This document shows, piece after piece, positions 27,259 to 36,233 of a stretch of DNA of 64,000 nucleotides. Numbering within the stretch: the first letter of the stretch is position 1; each line of letters starts with the position of its first letter. The DNA is from an uncultured Gammaproteobacteria bacterium (lineage in GTDB: Bacteria; Pseudomonadota; Gammaproteobacteria; HK1). The stretch lies in contig OY282353.1 in NCBI GenBank assembly GCA_958295465.1, positions 1,302,001-1,366,000 on the forward strand, given 5' to 3'. Below the pieces are notes generated by a model. That model was not told the DNA's origin, did no database searches, and worked only from the letters and a program-made list of their open reading frames with translations. The translations under genes and the position numbers were made by a program.

Positions 27259-27831
27259 ATGCAGCGAAGACCCTTCAAGCTCACCGGGTTTGCGCTCGGC
27301 GCAGCGATGGCAATCGCGGCGGTCGACGCCGTGGGGGCCGATGGAATCACGTACCGCCAGGTGGCCGACATGCTGTATCTGGTCATGTCCTCGGATCGGG
27401 CGGTCTATACCCGCATGGTGGTGCAGCGTCTCACCCGGGATGAGAAGATTCTCACCGCCTCGGAGCATTTCGAGGACGATTCGGCGTTGCCGCTGCCGGC
27501 GCAGATGTTCCGCTTCGGCGCGGAGATGGTGGCGGACGAGACCGAGGACTTTTCCTATTCGCTGCTTTCCCTGCATCCGATCAACAGGAAGAACGGTCCC
27601 GGAACGGATCTGGAACGGGAGGGTCTGGAATACGTTGCCGCCAATCCGGGAGAGAATTTCTACGGGGAGGAGGCGCTTGGCGGCCAGCGCTACTTCGCCG
27701 CCGTGTATCCCGACCATGCGGTGGCCGAAGCCTGCGTGAGCTGCCACAACAACCACAAGGATTCCCCGCGCACCGACGCCGAGGTCGGCGACGTGATGGG
27801 CGGCGTGGTCATCCGCATCCCGATGGACTGA
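27259..27831 (+). CDS. Secreted Tll0287-like (DUF3365) c-type haem protein
   Basis: A 190-residue periplasmic protein. The signal peptide runs MQRRPFKLTGFALGAAMAIA to about residue 30. The mature part has the Tll0287-like sensor fold with FRFGAEMVADE and LHPINRKNGPGTDLEREG, and a single haem-binding CVSCHNNHKDSP near the C-terminus followed by GDVMGGVVIRIP. This domain binds haem c and is used in signalling or redox roles. ATG 27259 is chosen because it begins the signal peptide; an ATG at 27187 would place 24 polar residues before it. Confidence 0.88.
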   Translation: MQRRPFKLTGFALGAAMAIAAVDAVGADGITYRQVADMLYLVMSSDRAVYTRMVVQRLTRDEKILTASEHFEDDSALPLPAQMFRFGAEMVADETEDFSYSLLSLHPINRKNGPGTDLEREGLEYVAANPGENFYGEEALGGQRYFAAVYPDHAVAEACVSCHNNHKDSPRTDAEVGDVMGGVVIRIPMD

Positions 27832-28072
27832 CGAGGGTCGCGGTCGCGCGCCTCCGGCGCCGCGGGATTCGAGTCCCGGATCCCTGGCTCCATGAGCCCG
27901 GTGCAAGGCAGGAAGAGGGCTTGAGCGCGAGCTTCGAGATGACACGAATCCACGAGAATTCCATCCCGATCCAAAAACACGGGAATACTGTCCGAACGGA
28001 CGGAATGCGTGTGGATGCGCATGTCCCCGGCAAGAACGCCAATCTCGAGGACTCCAAGGCGGGAACGAAGGC

Positions 28073-29842
28073 ATGAAACCCATGAACGAACGCAGCGGCC
28101 CCGCCGATTCCGCCACCGTCGATCCCGTCACCCTCGAGATCATCTCCAACGCGCTGCGCTCGATCACCGACGAGACCTTCGTCGCGCTGATGCGCTCGGC
28201 GTACTCCACCAACATCAAGGAGCGGCGGGATCATTCCACCGCGATCATGGACGCCGGCGGGCGGCTCGTGGTGCAGGCGGCCCAGGCGCTGCCAATCCAC
28301 ATCGCCTCGATGAGCGGGCTCATCGCCTGCCTGCTCGACAAGTACGGCGGCGACGTCCGCGAGGGCGACCTCTTCATCGCCAACGACCCGCATACCGCGG
28401 GCGGCACCCATCTCCCCGACATCAACTACGCGATGCCGGTGTTCGTGGAAGGCACGCTGTTCGGCTTCACCGCGAACCTCGCCCATCACGCGGACGTCGG
28501 GGGCATGGCTCCCGGCTCCATGGCCGGCGGGATGAGCGAGATCTTCCAGGAGGGCTTGCGCATCCCGGTGGTCAGGCTCTTCCGCGAAGGCGAGCTCCAA
28601 CGCGACGTCATGGACCTGCTGCTGCTCAACGTGCGGGTGCCCGAGGAGCGGCGCGGGGACCACTACGCGCAGATCGCGGCCTGCCGCCTCGGCGCCCGGC
28701 GCCTGCGGGAAGTGGTCGCGCACTACTCTGCGGGGGTCATCCGCACCGCATTCGACGAGATCATCACGCGCACCGAGCGGCGGCTGCGCGACGCCATCGC
28801 CGGGGTCCCGGACGGCGAGTACACGTTCGAGGACGTGATGGACGGCGACGGGGTGGAGACCACCGACGTACCCATCCGGCTCGAGGTCACCATCGCGGGC
28901 GACCGGGCGCACTTCGACTTTGCCGGCACGAGCCCGCAGGTCGAGGGCAACGTGAACGTCACCATGAACGCGACCCAGGCGGCGGTGTGCTACGCGCTGA
29001 AGGCGATGCTCGACCCGGAGGTGCCGAACAACCAGGGGGTGCTCGCGGTGGCGGACATCGACGCGGCGCCGGGCACGCTGCTGAACGCCCGGTTCCCGGC
29101 TCCCGTGGCGTCGCGCGCCCATACCTGCCAGCGCATCATCGACGTGGTGCTCGGCGCGTTCAGCAAGGCGCTGCCCGGCAAGGTCATCGGCGCCGCCAAC
29201 GGCGCCAACACCACCGCGGTGTTCTCGGGTGTGGATCCGCGTAGCGGCAAGGGCTACCTCTACCTCGAAACGCTGGGCGGCGGCATGGGCGCCCGCGCGG
29301 CGAAGGACGGCAAGGACGGCGTGCAGGTCCACATCACCAACACCTCGAACCTGCCGGTGGAGGCGATCGAGCAGGAGTACCCCCTGCGCGTCGAGGAGTA
29401 CAGCCTGATCGAAGATTCCGGCGGGGCCGGCCGCCATCGCGGCGGCCTGGGGCTGCGCCGCGTGGTGCGCCCGGTCGGTCACGACTGCACCTTCAACGGC
29501 GTCGGTGAACGCTTCCGCCACCGGCCGTGGGGGGTGTTCGGCGGCGAGCCCGGCGCACCGGGCCGCTTCCTGCTGCGCGACGCCGGCGGCGCCGAGACGA
29601 AGCTGCCCGACAAGTGCGGGGAGCACCGGCTCGCGCGCACCGAGGCGGTGGTGATCGAGACCCCCGGCGCCGGCGGATACGGCCCGCCGGGCGAGCGCGA
29701 CCCCGCCCTCGTCGCCGCGGACCGCGACGGCATGAAGTTCACCGAAGCGTTCATCGCCAGGTATTACGGCGAAGTGGACTTGTCACTGAGAGGAGGCGAC
29801 GATGAACGCGAGGAACGGGATGCAGCCGGTGCATCCGGGTGA
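28073..29842 (+). CDS. Hydantoinase B/oxoprolinase subunit (HyuB), copy 1
   Basis: A 589-residue HyuB-type subunit of an ATP-dependent cyclic amide hydrolase (5-oxoprolinase, N-methylhydantoinase or acetone-carboxylase-like family). Recognisable blocks are PVTLEIISNALRSITDETF, RRDHSTAIMDAGGRLVVQA, DLFIANDPHTAGGTHLPD and the C-terminal GAGGYGPPGERDP. It normally needs an ATP-binding HyuA partner, but no hyuA is adjacent; the nearest intact one is at 36-38 kb beside its own hyuB. The MttB-like gene follows directly, so the two may be co-transcribed. Confidence 0.92.
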   Translation: MKPMNERSGPADSATVDPVTLEIISNALRSITDETFVALMRSAYSTNIKERRDHSTAIMDAGGRLVVQAAQALPIHIASMSGLIACLLDKYGGDVREGDLFIANDPHTAGGTHLPDINYAMPVFVEGTLFGFTANLAHHADVGGMAPGSMAGGMSEIFQEGLRIPVVRLFREGELQRDVMDLLLLNVRVPEERRGDHYAQIAACRLGARRLREVVAHYSAGVIRTAFDEIITRTERRLRDAIAGVPDGEYTFEDVMDGDGVETTDVPIRLEVTIAGDRAHFDFAGTSPQVEGNVNVTMNATQAAVCYALKAMLDPEVPNNQGVLAVADIDAAPGTLLNARFPAPVASRAHTCQRIIDVVLGAFSKALPGKVIGAANGANTTAVFSGVDPRSGKGYLYLETLGGGMGARAAKDGKDGVQVHITNTSNLPVEAIEQEYPLRVEEYSLIEDSGGAGRHRGGLGLRRVVRPVGHDCTFNGVGERFRHRPWGVFGGEPGAPGRFLLRDAGGAETKLPDKCGEHRLARTEAVVIETPGAGGYGPPGERDPALVAADRDGMKFTEAFIARYYGEVDLSLRGGDDEREERDAAGASG

Positions 29843-29876
29843 GATCCTGCCCGAGCCCCCGAGGAGAGCCCATCCC

Positions 29877-31406
29877 GTGACCACCCGACGCACCCGGAAC
29901 AGCGGACGCGCGGCCCGCCACCGCGCGCGGGTCGGCGCGCCGGCCCCGATGCTGCCACCGCTGGAGCTCGCGTTGCCCTTCTACGAGGTGCTCGACGAGG
30001 AAGGCGTCGAGCGCATCCACGACGCCTCGATGTGGATCCTCGAACAGGTCGGCATCGACTTCCGCGACGACGAGGCGATCGATTACTGGAAGGCCGCGCG
30101 CGCCGACGTCGACGGCTACCGCGTGCGCATCGATCGCGCCCTGCTCATGGAGCTGGTCGCGAAGGCCCCGGAGACCTTCACCCTCGCGGCGCGCAACCCC
30201 GAGCGCAGCGTCCCCATCGGCGGGCGCCACATGGTGTTCGTGCCCACCTACGGCTCGCCCTTCGTGCTCGACTTCGACGACCGGCGCCGCTACGGCACCC
30301 TCGACGACCTGCACGCCTTCCACAAGCTCGCGTACCTCTCCCCGTCCATGCACCTCACCGGCGGCATCGTCTGCGAGCCGGTGGACGTCGCGGTGCCGAA
30401 ACGCCATCTGCACGTCGTCTACAGCCTGCTCAAGCACTCGGACAAGCCCTTCATGGGCGCGACCACCGCGCGCGAGCGGGCCGAGGACACCGTGGCGATG
30501 GCGCGTATCGCGTTCGGCGAGGACTTCATCGCGAACCACACCGTCCTCACCGGGGTGCTGAACTGCAACTCCCCCCTGGTCTGGGACGCGACGATGCTCG
30601 ACGCGCTCAAGGTCTACGCCGCGAGCAACCAGGCGGTCATCGCCTCGCCCTTCGTGATGGCGGGGGCGAGCACCCCGGCGAGCTCCGCCGCCGCCGTGGC
30701 CCAGCTCAACGCGGAGGCGCTCGCGGGCGTCGCGTTCGCGCAGCTCGTGCGCCCCGGGGCGCCGATGATCTACGGGCAGTTCCTCGCCACCGTGGACATG
30801 CAGAGCGGCGCCCCGATGGCCGGCACCCCCGAGATCAGCCTGATGAACTTCATGGTCGGACAGCTTGCGCGCCGCTACCGCCTGCCGTGGCGGTCGAGCG
30901 GCATGACCGCGGGCTCGAAGCTCATGGACGCGCAGGCCGCCTACGAATCGAACATGACCATGCAGTCGGTGCTGCTCGCGGGGGCGAACTACGTCTTCCA
31001 CGCCGCGGGCTGGCTCGAAGGGGGATTGACCGCGAGCTTCGCGAAGTTCGTGCTCGACGCGGAGCAGATGGAGATGTACCACCGGCTCGGCTCCGGGGTG
31101 GACCTGAGTGATCTGGAAGACGCCCTGGAGGCGGTGCGCGAGGTGGGGCCGGGCGGGCACTTCCTCGGGACCGCGCACACCCTGGAGAAGTTCGAGACCG
31201 CGTTCTTCGCCCCGAAGCTGCTGGACAACAGGAGCTTCGAGCAGTGGACGGCGGAAGGCGCGCCGGATGCGAACCGCCGGGCGCTGCGCCGCGCCGGGGA
31301 GATGCTGCGCGCCTGCGAGCCGCCGCCGATGGACGAGGCGGTGGACGAGGCGTTGCGCGAATACATCGCCAAGCGTGAGGCGGAGCTGCCGGAGGGGGTG
31401 GAGTAG
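29877..31406 (+). CDS. MttB-family methyltransferase (non-pyrrolysine), copy 1
   Basis: A 509-residue member of the trimethylamine methyltransferase superfamily, without an in-frame amber codon. Family blocks include YEVLDEEGVERIHDASMWIL, FTLAARNPERSVPIGG, SDKPFMGATTARERAEDTV, CNSPLVWDATMLDALK and PWRSSGMTAGSKLMDAQAA. Non-pyrrolysine members demethylate quaternary amines (glycine betaine, proline betaine, carnitine) onto a corrinoid protein; none is encoded here. GTG 29877 with GAGGAG upstream is preferred. An ATG at 29802 would add MNARNGMQPVHPGEILPE, which looks like a HigA antitoxin start and overlaps hyuB by 41 bp. Confidence 0.9.
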   Translation: MTTRRTRNSGRAARHRARVGAPAPMLPPLELALPFYEVLDEEGVERIHDASMWILEQVGIDFRDDEAIDYWKAARADVDGYRVRIDRALLMELVAKAPETFTLAARNPERSVPIGGRHMVFVPTYGSPFVLDFDDRRRYGTLDDLHAFHKLAYLSPSMHLTGGIVCEPVDVAVPKRHLHVVYSLLKHSDKPFMGATTARERAEDTVAMARIAFGEDFIANHTVLTGVLNCNSPLVWDATMLDALKVYAASNQAVIASPFVMAGASTPASSAAAVAQLNAEALAGVAFAQLVRPGAPMIYGQFLATVDMQSGAPMAGTPEISLMNFMVGQLARRYRLPWRSSGMTAGSKLMDAQAAYESNMTMQSVLLAGANYVFHAAGWLEGGLTASFAKFVLDAEQMEMYHRLGSGVDLSDLEDALEAVREVGPGGHFLGTAHTLEKFETAFFAPKLLDNRSFEQWTAEGAPDANRRALRRAGEMLRACEPPPMDEAVDEALREYIAKREAELPEGVE

Positions 31407-31513
31407 GGCGCCACCGTCCGGCTCCGGTGCAGCCGCGCCAGCGCCGCCATGCGGTTGTCCTCCGGCCCATCGTCCGCCGCCTCCGGCCGGGCGGCAAGAC
31501 GTCGGCCCACTTC

Positions 31514-32875
31514 TCAGGCCGCCAGCGCCCGCGCCTGCATCCGGAAGCGCCGGATGAGCAGCACGCAGGCTCCGATCATCGCGGCGGCGAGGCCCGCCCA
31601 GATGCCTTCGCCGCCGAGATCCAGCCCGATCCCGAAGAACGCGGCGGCGGGAAGGCCCACGCCCCAGCTCGTGGCGAGCGTGAAGAGCATGGGGACGCGG
31701 GTGTCCTTCAGGCCCTGGAGCACCCCCCTGGCGACGATTTGAAGGGCATCGGCCAACTGGAAGAAGGCGGCGACGGCGAGCAGCGCCACCGCGAGGCCGA
31801 ACGCGGCTTCGTTCTCCGGCCGCGACCGGTCGAGGATCAGGCCGGTGAGACTCGCCCCCGAGAGCCAGAAGGCCGCGGCGGGCAGCAGGGCGAAGCCGCC
31901 GCCGAGCGCGAGCGCGGTCCAGCCGGAGCGGGCCGCGCCCGCGGGGTTCCCGGCTCCGGCCGCGCGCCCGACACGCACCGCGCCGGCCTGGGCGATCCCG
32001 ATCGGGATCATCATCGCGACGCCGCAGCACTGCGCCGCCACCGCATGGGCGGCCAGCGCCGTGGTGCCGATGAGCCCCATCAGCAGGGAGGTCGCGAGGA
32101 ACATGCCCATCTCGGCAAGCTCGGTGATCGCGATGGGAAGGCCGATCCGCACGATCTCGCGCAGCCGGGGCCACTCGACCCGCCACAGGAGGCCGAGCAG
32201 CCGGTAGCGGCGCAGGCGGCGGTCTCCCAGCACGAACGCGAACAGGGCGAGGAACATGAAGGTGTTGACCAGGGCGCTGGCGATGCCGGCGCCGTCCAGC
32301 CCCAGCCTCGGGAAGCCGAAGTTGCCGAACATGAGCGCATAGTCCGCGAGCGCGTTGAGGCCGATGCCCAGGAGGGTCACGACCAGGGTGGCCCGTGGCC
32401 GTGCATGGGCGGCCAGGAATTCGGACAGCACCACCTGCCACAGGCCGGGCAGCAGGCCCCAGACCACGTAGCGCAGGTAGGACTGCCCGTCGGCGGAGAC
32501 CCGCGGGTCCTGGCCCAGCGCGACCAGGATGGTCTCGGCGTGCCACACCATGACGCCGCAGGGCAGGGCCAGGATCACCGCGAGCCACGCGCCGTGGCGC
32601 AGGGTCGGCCGGATCATGCGGAAGCGGCGTGCGCCCAGATGCTGGGAGAAGACCGGGGTGGCGCCGGTCAGCAGGCCCATCGCGAAGAGGATGAAGAGCC
32701 AGTAGAAGTGGCTGGCGAGGGTGCCGGCGGCGAGGGCCTCGGGTCCGATCCAGCCCATCATCACCACGTCGGTGGTGATGATGGCCATGTAGGCGAGCTG
32801 GACGAGCGCGAGCGGCGCCGCGAGATGCGCGATGGCGCGCGACTCACGGAACCAACTTGTGAAAGATGCCGTCAT
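31514..32875 (-). CDS. MATE-family multidrug/sodium exporter (NorM-like)
   Basis: A 453-residue inner-membrane exporter with twelve hydrophobic segments. Typical MATE elements are HLAAPLALVQLAYMAIITTD, GWIGPEALAAGTLASHFYW, ATPVFSQHLGARR and, in the second half, IGLPIAITELAEMGMF and GVLQGLKDTRVPM. It couples export of cationic or other compounds to proton or sodium entry. ATG 32875 starts just before the first helix; an earlier frame start adds 48 arginine-rich residues without family similarity. It converges on the MttB gene. Confidence 0.9.
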   Translation of the reverse strand: MTASFTSWFRESRAIAHLAAPLALVQLAYMAIITTDVVMMGWIGPEALAAGTLASHFYWLFILFAMGLLTGATPVFSQHLGARRFRMIRPTLRHGAWLAVILALPCGVMVWHAETILVALGQDPRVSADGQSYLRYVVWGLLPGLWQVVLSEFLAAHARPRATLVVTLLGIGLNALADYALMFGNFGFPRLGLDGAGIASALVNTFMFLALFAFVLGDRRLRRYRLLGLLWRVEWPRLREIVRIGLPIAITELAEMGMFLATSLLMGLIGTTALAAHAVAAQCCGVAMMIPIGIAQAGAVRVGRAAGAGNPAGAARSGWTALALGGGFALLPAAAFWLSGASLTGLILDRSRPENEAAFGLAVALLAVAAFFQLADALQIVARGVLQGLKDTRVPMLFTLATSWGVGLPAAAFFGIGLDLGGEGIWAGLAAAMIGACVLLIRRFRMQARALAA

Positions 32876-33088
32876 GCTCGTCGGTGAAGCGGCCGGGGAT
32901 GCATTCACGAGACCCTGGAGCCTGCGTCGGCGATGAAGCCGCGGGCGTCGGTTCAGTCGGTCTTGATTGACGCCGTCGCCGCCTGTACGGTCCCGCGAGA
33001 CAGGAGGGGCTCTCCGCATGGGTCATCGTAGCTCCGAATCTCTCAGGCCGTCGCACTTCGGCGTTTCCGGCCCGGAGGCCCTGCCGGC

Positions 33089-34252
33089 GTGAGTCCGCGA
33101 CCCGTTGATTCGAACGCCGGCTCCGGCGGCAGTCTTCGCAGCACACCGTTCGCGTCGGCGCTCGAGCTCGGCCGAGACTGGCGCACCGTCGCCGGCTCGC
33201 TCGGGACCCGGCTCGCCGGCGCCTCGGGACGGCTCGGCATCCTCTACACGGCCGAGCCGTTCGCTCCGCACCTCGACGAGATGACCGCGGCCTTGCGCCA
33301 GCGCACCGGTGTGCCCGACTGGGTGTCGGCGGCCGGATACGGCGTGATCGCATCGGGAGGGGAGCACTACGGCGAGCCCGGAGCGGCCGCTCTGGTGATC
33401 GATCTCCCCCGAGACGGGTACCGTCTCTTCGCGGGCGGACGCGACGCCGGTACGAATCTGGCGGCGCAGGAATCGGACTGGCTCGCGGAGGCCGGAATGC
33501 CGCTCGCGCTCGCCCACGTCGACCCGCGCCACCCGGACGCCATGGACGCGGTGAAGACCCTTGCGGCCGATACCGGCGGCTTCCTGGTGGGAGGCTTGAC
33601 GGCGGCGGCCGGCGAGGCGCCGCATCGGGCGGGCGACGCCACGGGATGCCTGAGCGGGGTTGCGCTGTCGCCCGCCGCGGTGGAGGTCGCGACCGCCCTC
33701 AGCCAGGGCTGCACGCCGCTCGGAAAGGCACGGACCGTCACCCGGGGAGAGGAGAACGTCCTGATCGAGCTCGACGGCCGGCCCGCCCTCGATGCCTTCG
33801 TCGAAGATATCGGCGAGGACCTCGCGTCGGACTTGCGCCGGGTCGGAGGCGTCATCTTCGCCGCCCTCCCGGTCGCCGGATCGGATACCGCGGACTATAC
33901 GGTGCGCAACCTGGTCGGCATCGACCCGGCGAGCAAGGTGATCGCGATCGCCGAGGCGGTGCCCGCGGGCGGGCAGGTGCTGTTCTGCCGGCGCGACCGT
34001 GACAGCGCGGTGCAGGACATGCGCAGGATGGTGGGGGAGCTGAAGCGCCGGATCGGCAACCGCCCGATCCGCGGGGGGCTCTACGTCTCCTGTGCGGCGC
34101 GCGGACCGAACCAGTTCACGCCTCCCGAGCGCGAGACGGAGATCATCCGGGGGGCCCTCGGCGAGTTTCCCATGGTGGGGTTCTTCGCCAACGGAGAGCT
34201 GAACCGGGACCGGATCTACGGCTATACCGGGGTGCTGACGCTGTTTCTTTGA
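33089..34252 (+). CDS. FIST-domain sensory protein
   Basis: A 387-residue protein made of FIST_N (about 30-220, with WVSAAGYGVIASGGEHYGEP and GFLVGGLTAAAGEAPHRAG) and FIST_C (about 225-375, with IGIDPASKVIAIAEAVP and NRPIRGGLYVSCAARGPN). FIST domains are predicted to bind small ligands, perhaps amino acids, and are often joined to signalling domains; here no output domain is attached. GTG 33089 is preceded by a CCGGAGG site. It lies divergently from the MATE gene. Confidence 0.9.
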   Translation: MSPRPVDSNAGSGGSLRSTPFASALELGRDWRTVAGSLGTRLAGASGRLGILYTAEPFAPHLDEMTAALRQRTGVPDWVSAAGYGVIASGGEHYGEPGAAALVIDLPRDGYRLFAGGRDAGTNLAAQESDWLAEAGMPLALAHVDPRHPDAMDAVKTLAADTGGFLVGGLTAAAGEAPHRAGDATGCLSGVALSPAAVEVATALSQGCTPLGKARTVTRGEENVLIELDGRPALDAFVEDIGEDLASDLRRVGGVIFAALPVAGSDTADYTVRNLVGIDPASKVIAIAEAVPAGGQVLFCRRDRDSAVQDMRRMVGELKRRIGNRPIRGGLYVSCAARGPNQFTPPERETEIIRGALGEFPMVGFFANGELNRDRIYGYTGVLTLFL

Positions 34253-34435
34253 GCCTCCGCCACGGCGTCCTTGCAGTCCTTTCTCGCAGCGGCGGCCGGG
34301 ATGCAGGCCGGCGGTCCGCGCCGCCCGCCCGCGCATCCTCCCGGCCAATGGCCAGGGCCGGCAGGGCCAGGCAACTTCCAACCCGGTACGGACGTGCGAA
34401 TGGTCGGGTCGATACCCGGACGGTGGTCGATGCGG

Positions 34436-36211
34436 TCAGCCAGGCGTCCCGGTTCCGCGCAGCATCCCTCGCCGTCGTGCCGTCGCATCCGCATTGACCC
34501 GCCTGCCGCCGGGCGCAATGACCACGCCGTAGTGATCGCGTGCGGCTTCGGTGGAAACGACGCCGTCGCGTACGTCGCGCAGCACCCGTTCCGGGTCGCG
34601 GGCGAGGGGATCGCCGAATCCGCCGCCTCCGGGCGAGGAGACCACCAGCCGCGCCGGTCCGAGCTCGCGCAGCCCGAACTTGGGCGCCTCGAATGCAGGG
34701 GCATCGGCCGGATGCACCTGCATCTCGCCGCCTTCCCCGTCCAGCCCCGATGCGGCGCCGTAGCCGCTGCGGTAGCGCAGCCCCTCGCCGCGGAACGACC
34801 ACGTGCCCTCGGTGTGGACGTCGATCTCGTACTCGACGCCGGTGCCGCCTCGCCAGGCCCCGGGGCCGCCGCCGTCGCGGCGGAACTCGCAGCGCCGGTA
34901 GCGCACCGGATAGAGCTGCTCGTAGACCTCCAGGCTCGGCATCACCAGGCCGCCCAGGGTGCAGAGGTGGCCGATCTGGTTGAATCCGTCGCGCCCGTCC
35001 ACTGCGCCGGCCCCGGCCGCGGCGAGGCCGTGGTAGAGCACGTAGCGCCGGCCGTCGCCGTGCCGCCCGGTGGTGATGCCGAAGACGTTCTTCGCCCAGC
35101 CCGCGCAGGCGCGTTCCGGGCTGGCCGCGCCCAGCGCCTTCCAGCAGGCGTGGATGATCTCGTGGGCGATGAACACGGTGCACATGGTGGTGGCCGCACC
35201 TTCGGTGGCGTTGACGATGCTGCCTTCGGGGGCGATCAGCTCCAGAGCCCGGAAGGTGCCCTCGTTGCGCGGAATGTCGGGATCGAAGAACGACGCGAAG
35301 GCGGTATAGACGCTGGAGCAGGTATTCGCCCAGGTGCTGTTCTTGAAGCCGCGGATCTGGGGGCTCGATCCGCTCAGGTCCACCCGGGCACCGTCGCCCT
35401 CGATGGTGATGCGCGCCCGCACCGCGACGTCGCAGGGCTCGAAGCAGTCGTTGTCGGAGTGGTCGGCGCCCTCGTAGATCCCGTCCGGCAGGGCCGCGAG
35501 CGCCGCCCGCATCCGGCGCTCGGCGTGGTCGAGGATGCCGTCGAAGAGGGCCAGCGCCCGATCGGCGGACACCTCTTCCGCGAATTCGGCCACGCGCTCG
35601 GCGCCGATCCGGGTCGCGCCGAGCATCGCGCGCAGGTCGCCGTCCTGGAGCTCCGGGGTGCGGGAGTTGGCGAGCAGCAACCGCCACAGATCGCGTCGGA
35701 TCTCGCCGCGGGAGACGAGCTTCATGGCGGGGAGCCGCACCCCCTCCTGCCAGGTGTCGCGCGCGAGCGGGTTGTAGGTGCCGGGGGCGCCGCCGCCGAT
35801 GTCGGACTGGTGCGCCCGGTTGCAGGCGAAGGCGACCCGCCGGCCATCGACGAAGACGGGGCGGGCGATCACCCAGTCCGGCAGGTGGTTGCCGCCGGCC
35901 TGCCACGGATCGTTGAGCACGAAGACGTCGCCGGGCTCGACATCGCCTTCGAAGTCGCGCAGCACCGCGCGCACCGCGAAGCCGCCGCCGCCGGAGTGGA
36001 TGGGAATCCCGTCCGCCTGCGAGACCAGCCAGCCGTCCGGTCCGCATACGAAGCAGGTGAAGTCGTGGGCCTGGCTGAAGATGGGGCTGCGCGCGGTGCG
36101 CACCATCACGTCGCCCATCTGCCGGGTGACGTAGTCCAGGCGGTTCTGGGTGAGCGCGAGCTGGACCGGGTCGAGGACCAAGCCGTCTGCATCTTTCCGT
36201 TGCGCCGACAT
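34436..36211 (-). CDS. Hydantoinase B/oxoprolinase subunit (HyuB), copy 2
   Basis: A 591-residue HyuB subunit, with PVQLALTQNRLDYVTRQMGD, SQAHDFTCFVCGPDGW, DVFVLNDPWQAGGNHLPDW and the C-terminal SSPGGGGFGDPLARDPERV. It is only distantly similar to copy 1, which has the HSTAIMDAGG form. It starts 22 bp after hyuA on the same strand, so the two form an operon and presumably a complex that opens a cyclic amide using ATP. A frame that stays open far upstream of 36211 is only antisense to hyuA and is disregarded. Confidence 0.92.
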   Translation of the reverse strand: MSAQRKDADGLVLDPVQLALTQNRLDYVTRQMGDVMVRTARSPIFSQAHDFTCFVCGPDGWLVSQADGIPIHSGGGGFAVRAVLRDFEGDVEPGDVFVLNDPWQAGGNHLPDWVIARPVFVDGRRVAFACNRAHQSDIGGGAPGTYNPLARDTWQEGVRLPAMKLVSRGEIRRDLWRLLLANSRTPELQDGDLRAMLGATRIGAERVAEFAEEVSADRALALFDGILDHAERRMRAALAALPDGIYEGADHSDNDCFEPCDVAVRARITIEGDGARVDLSGSSPQIRGFKNSTWANTCSSVYTAFASFFDPDIPRNEGTFRALELIAPEGSIVNATEGAATTMCTVFIAHEIIHACWKALGAASPERACAGWAKNVFGITTGRHGDGRRYVLYHGLAAAGAGAVDGRDGFNQIGHLCTLGGLVMPSLEVYEQLYPVRYRRCEFRRDGGGPGAWRGGTGVEYEIDVHTEGTWSFRGEGLRYRSGYGAASGLDGEGGEMQVHPADAPAFEAPKFGLRELGPARLVVSSPGGGGFGDPLARDPERVLRDVRDGVVSTEAARDHYGVVIAPGGRRVNADATARRRGMLRGTGTPG

Positions 36212-36233
36212 CAGCTCGTCTCCCGGTCGTTTC

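Noticed and set aside
29751-32588. A 945-codon minus-strand open frame across the MttB and MATE genes
   Set aside because: It overlaps an intact MttB gene antisense and the MATE gene out of frame, and has no recognisable domain.
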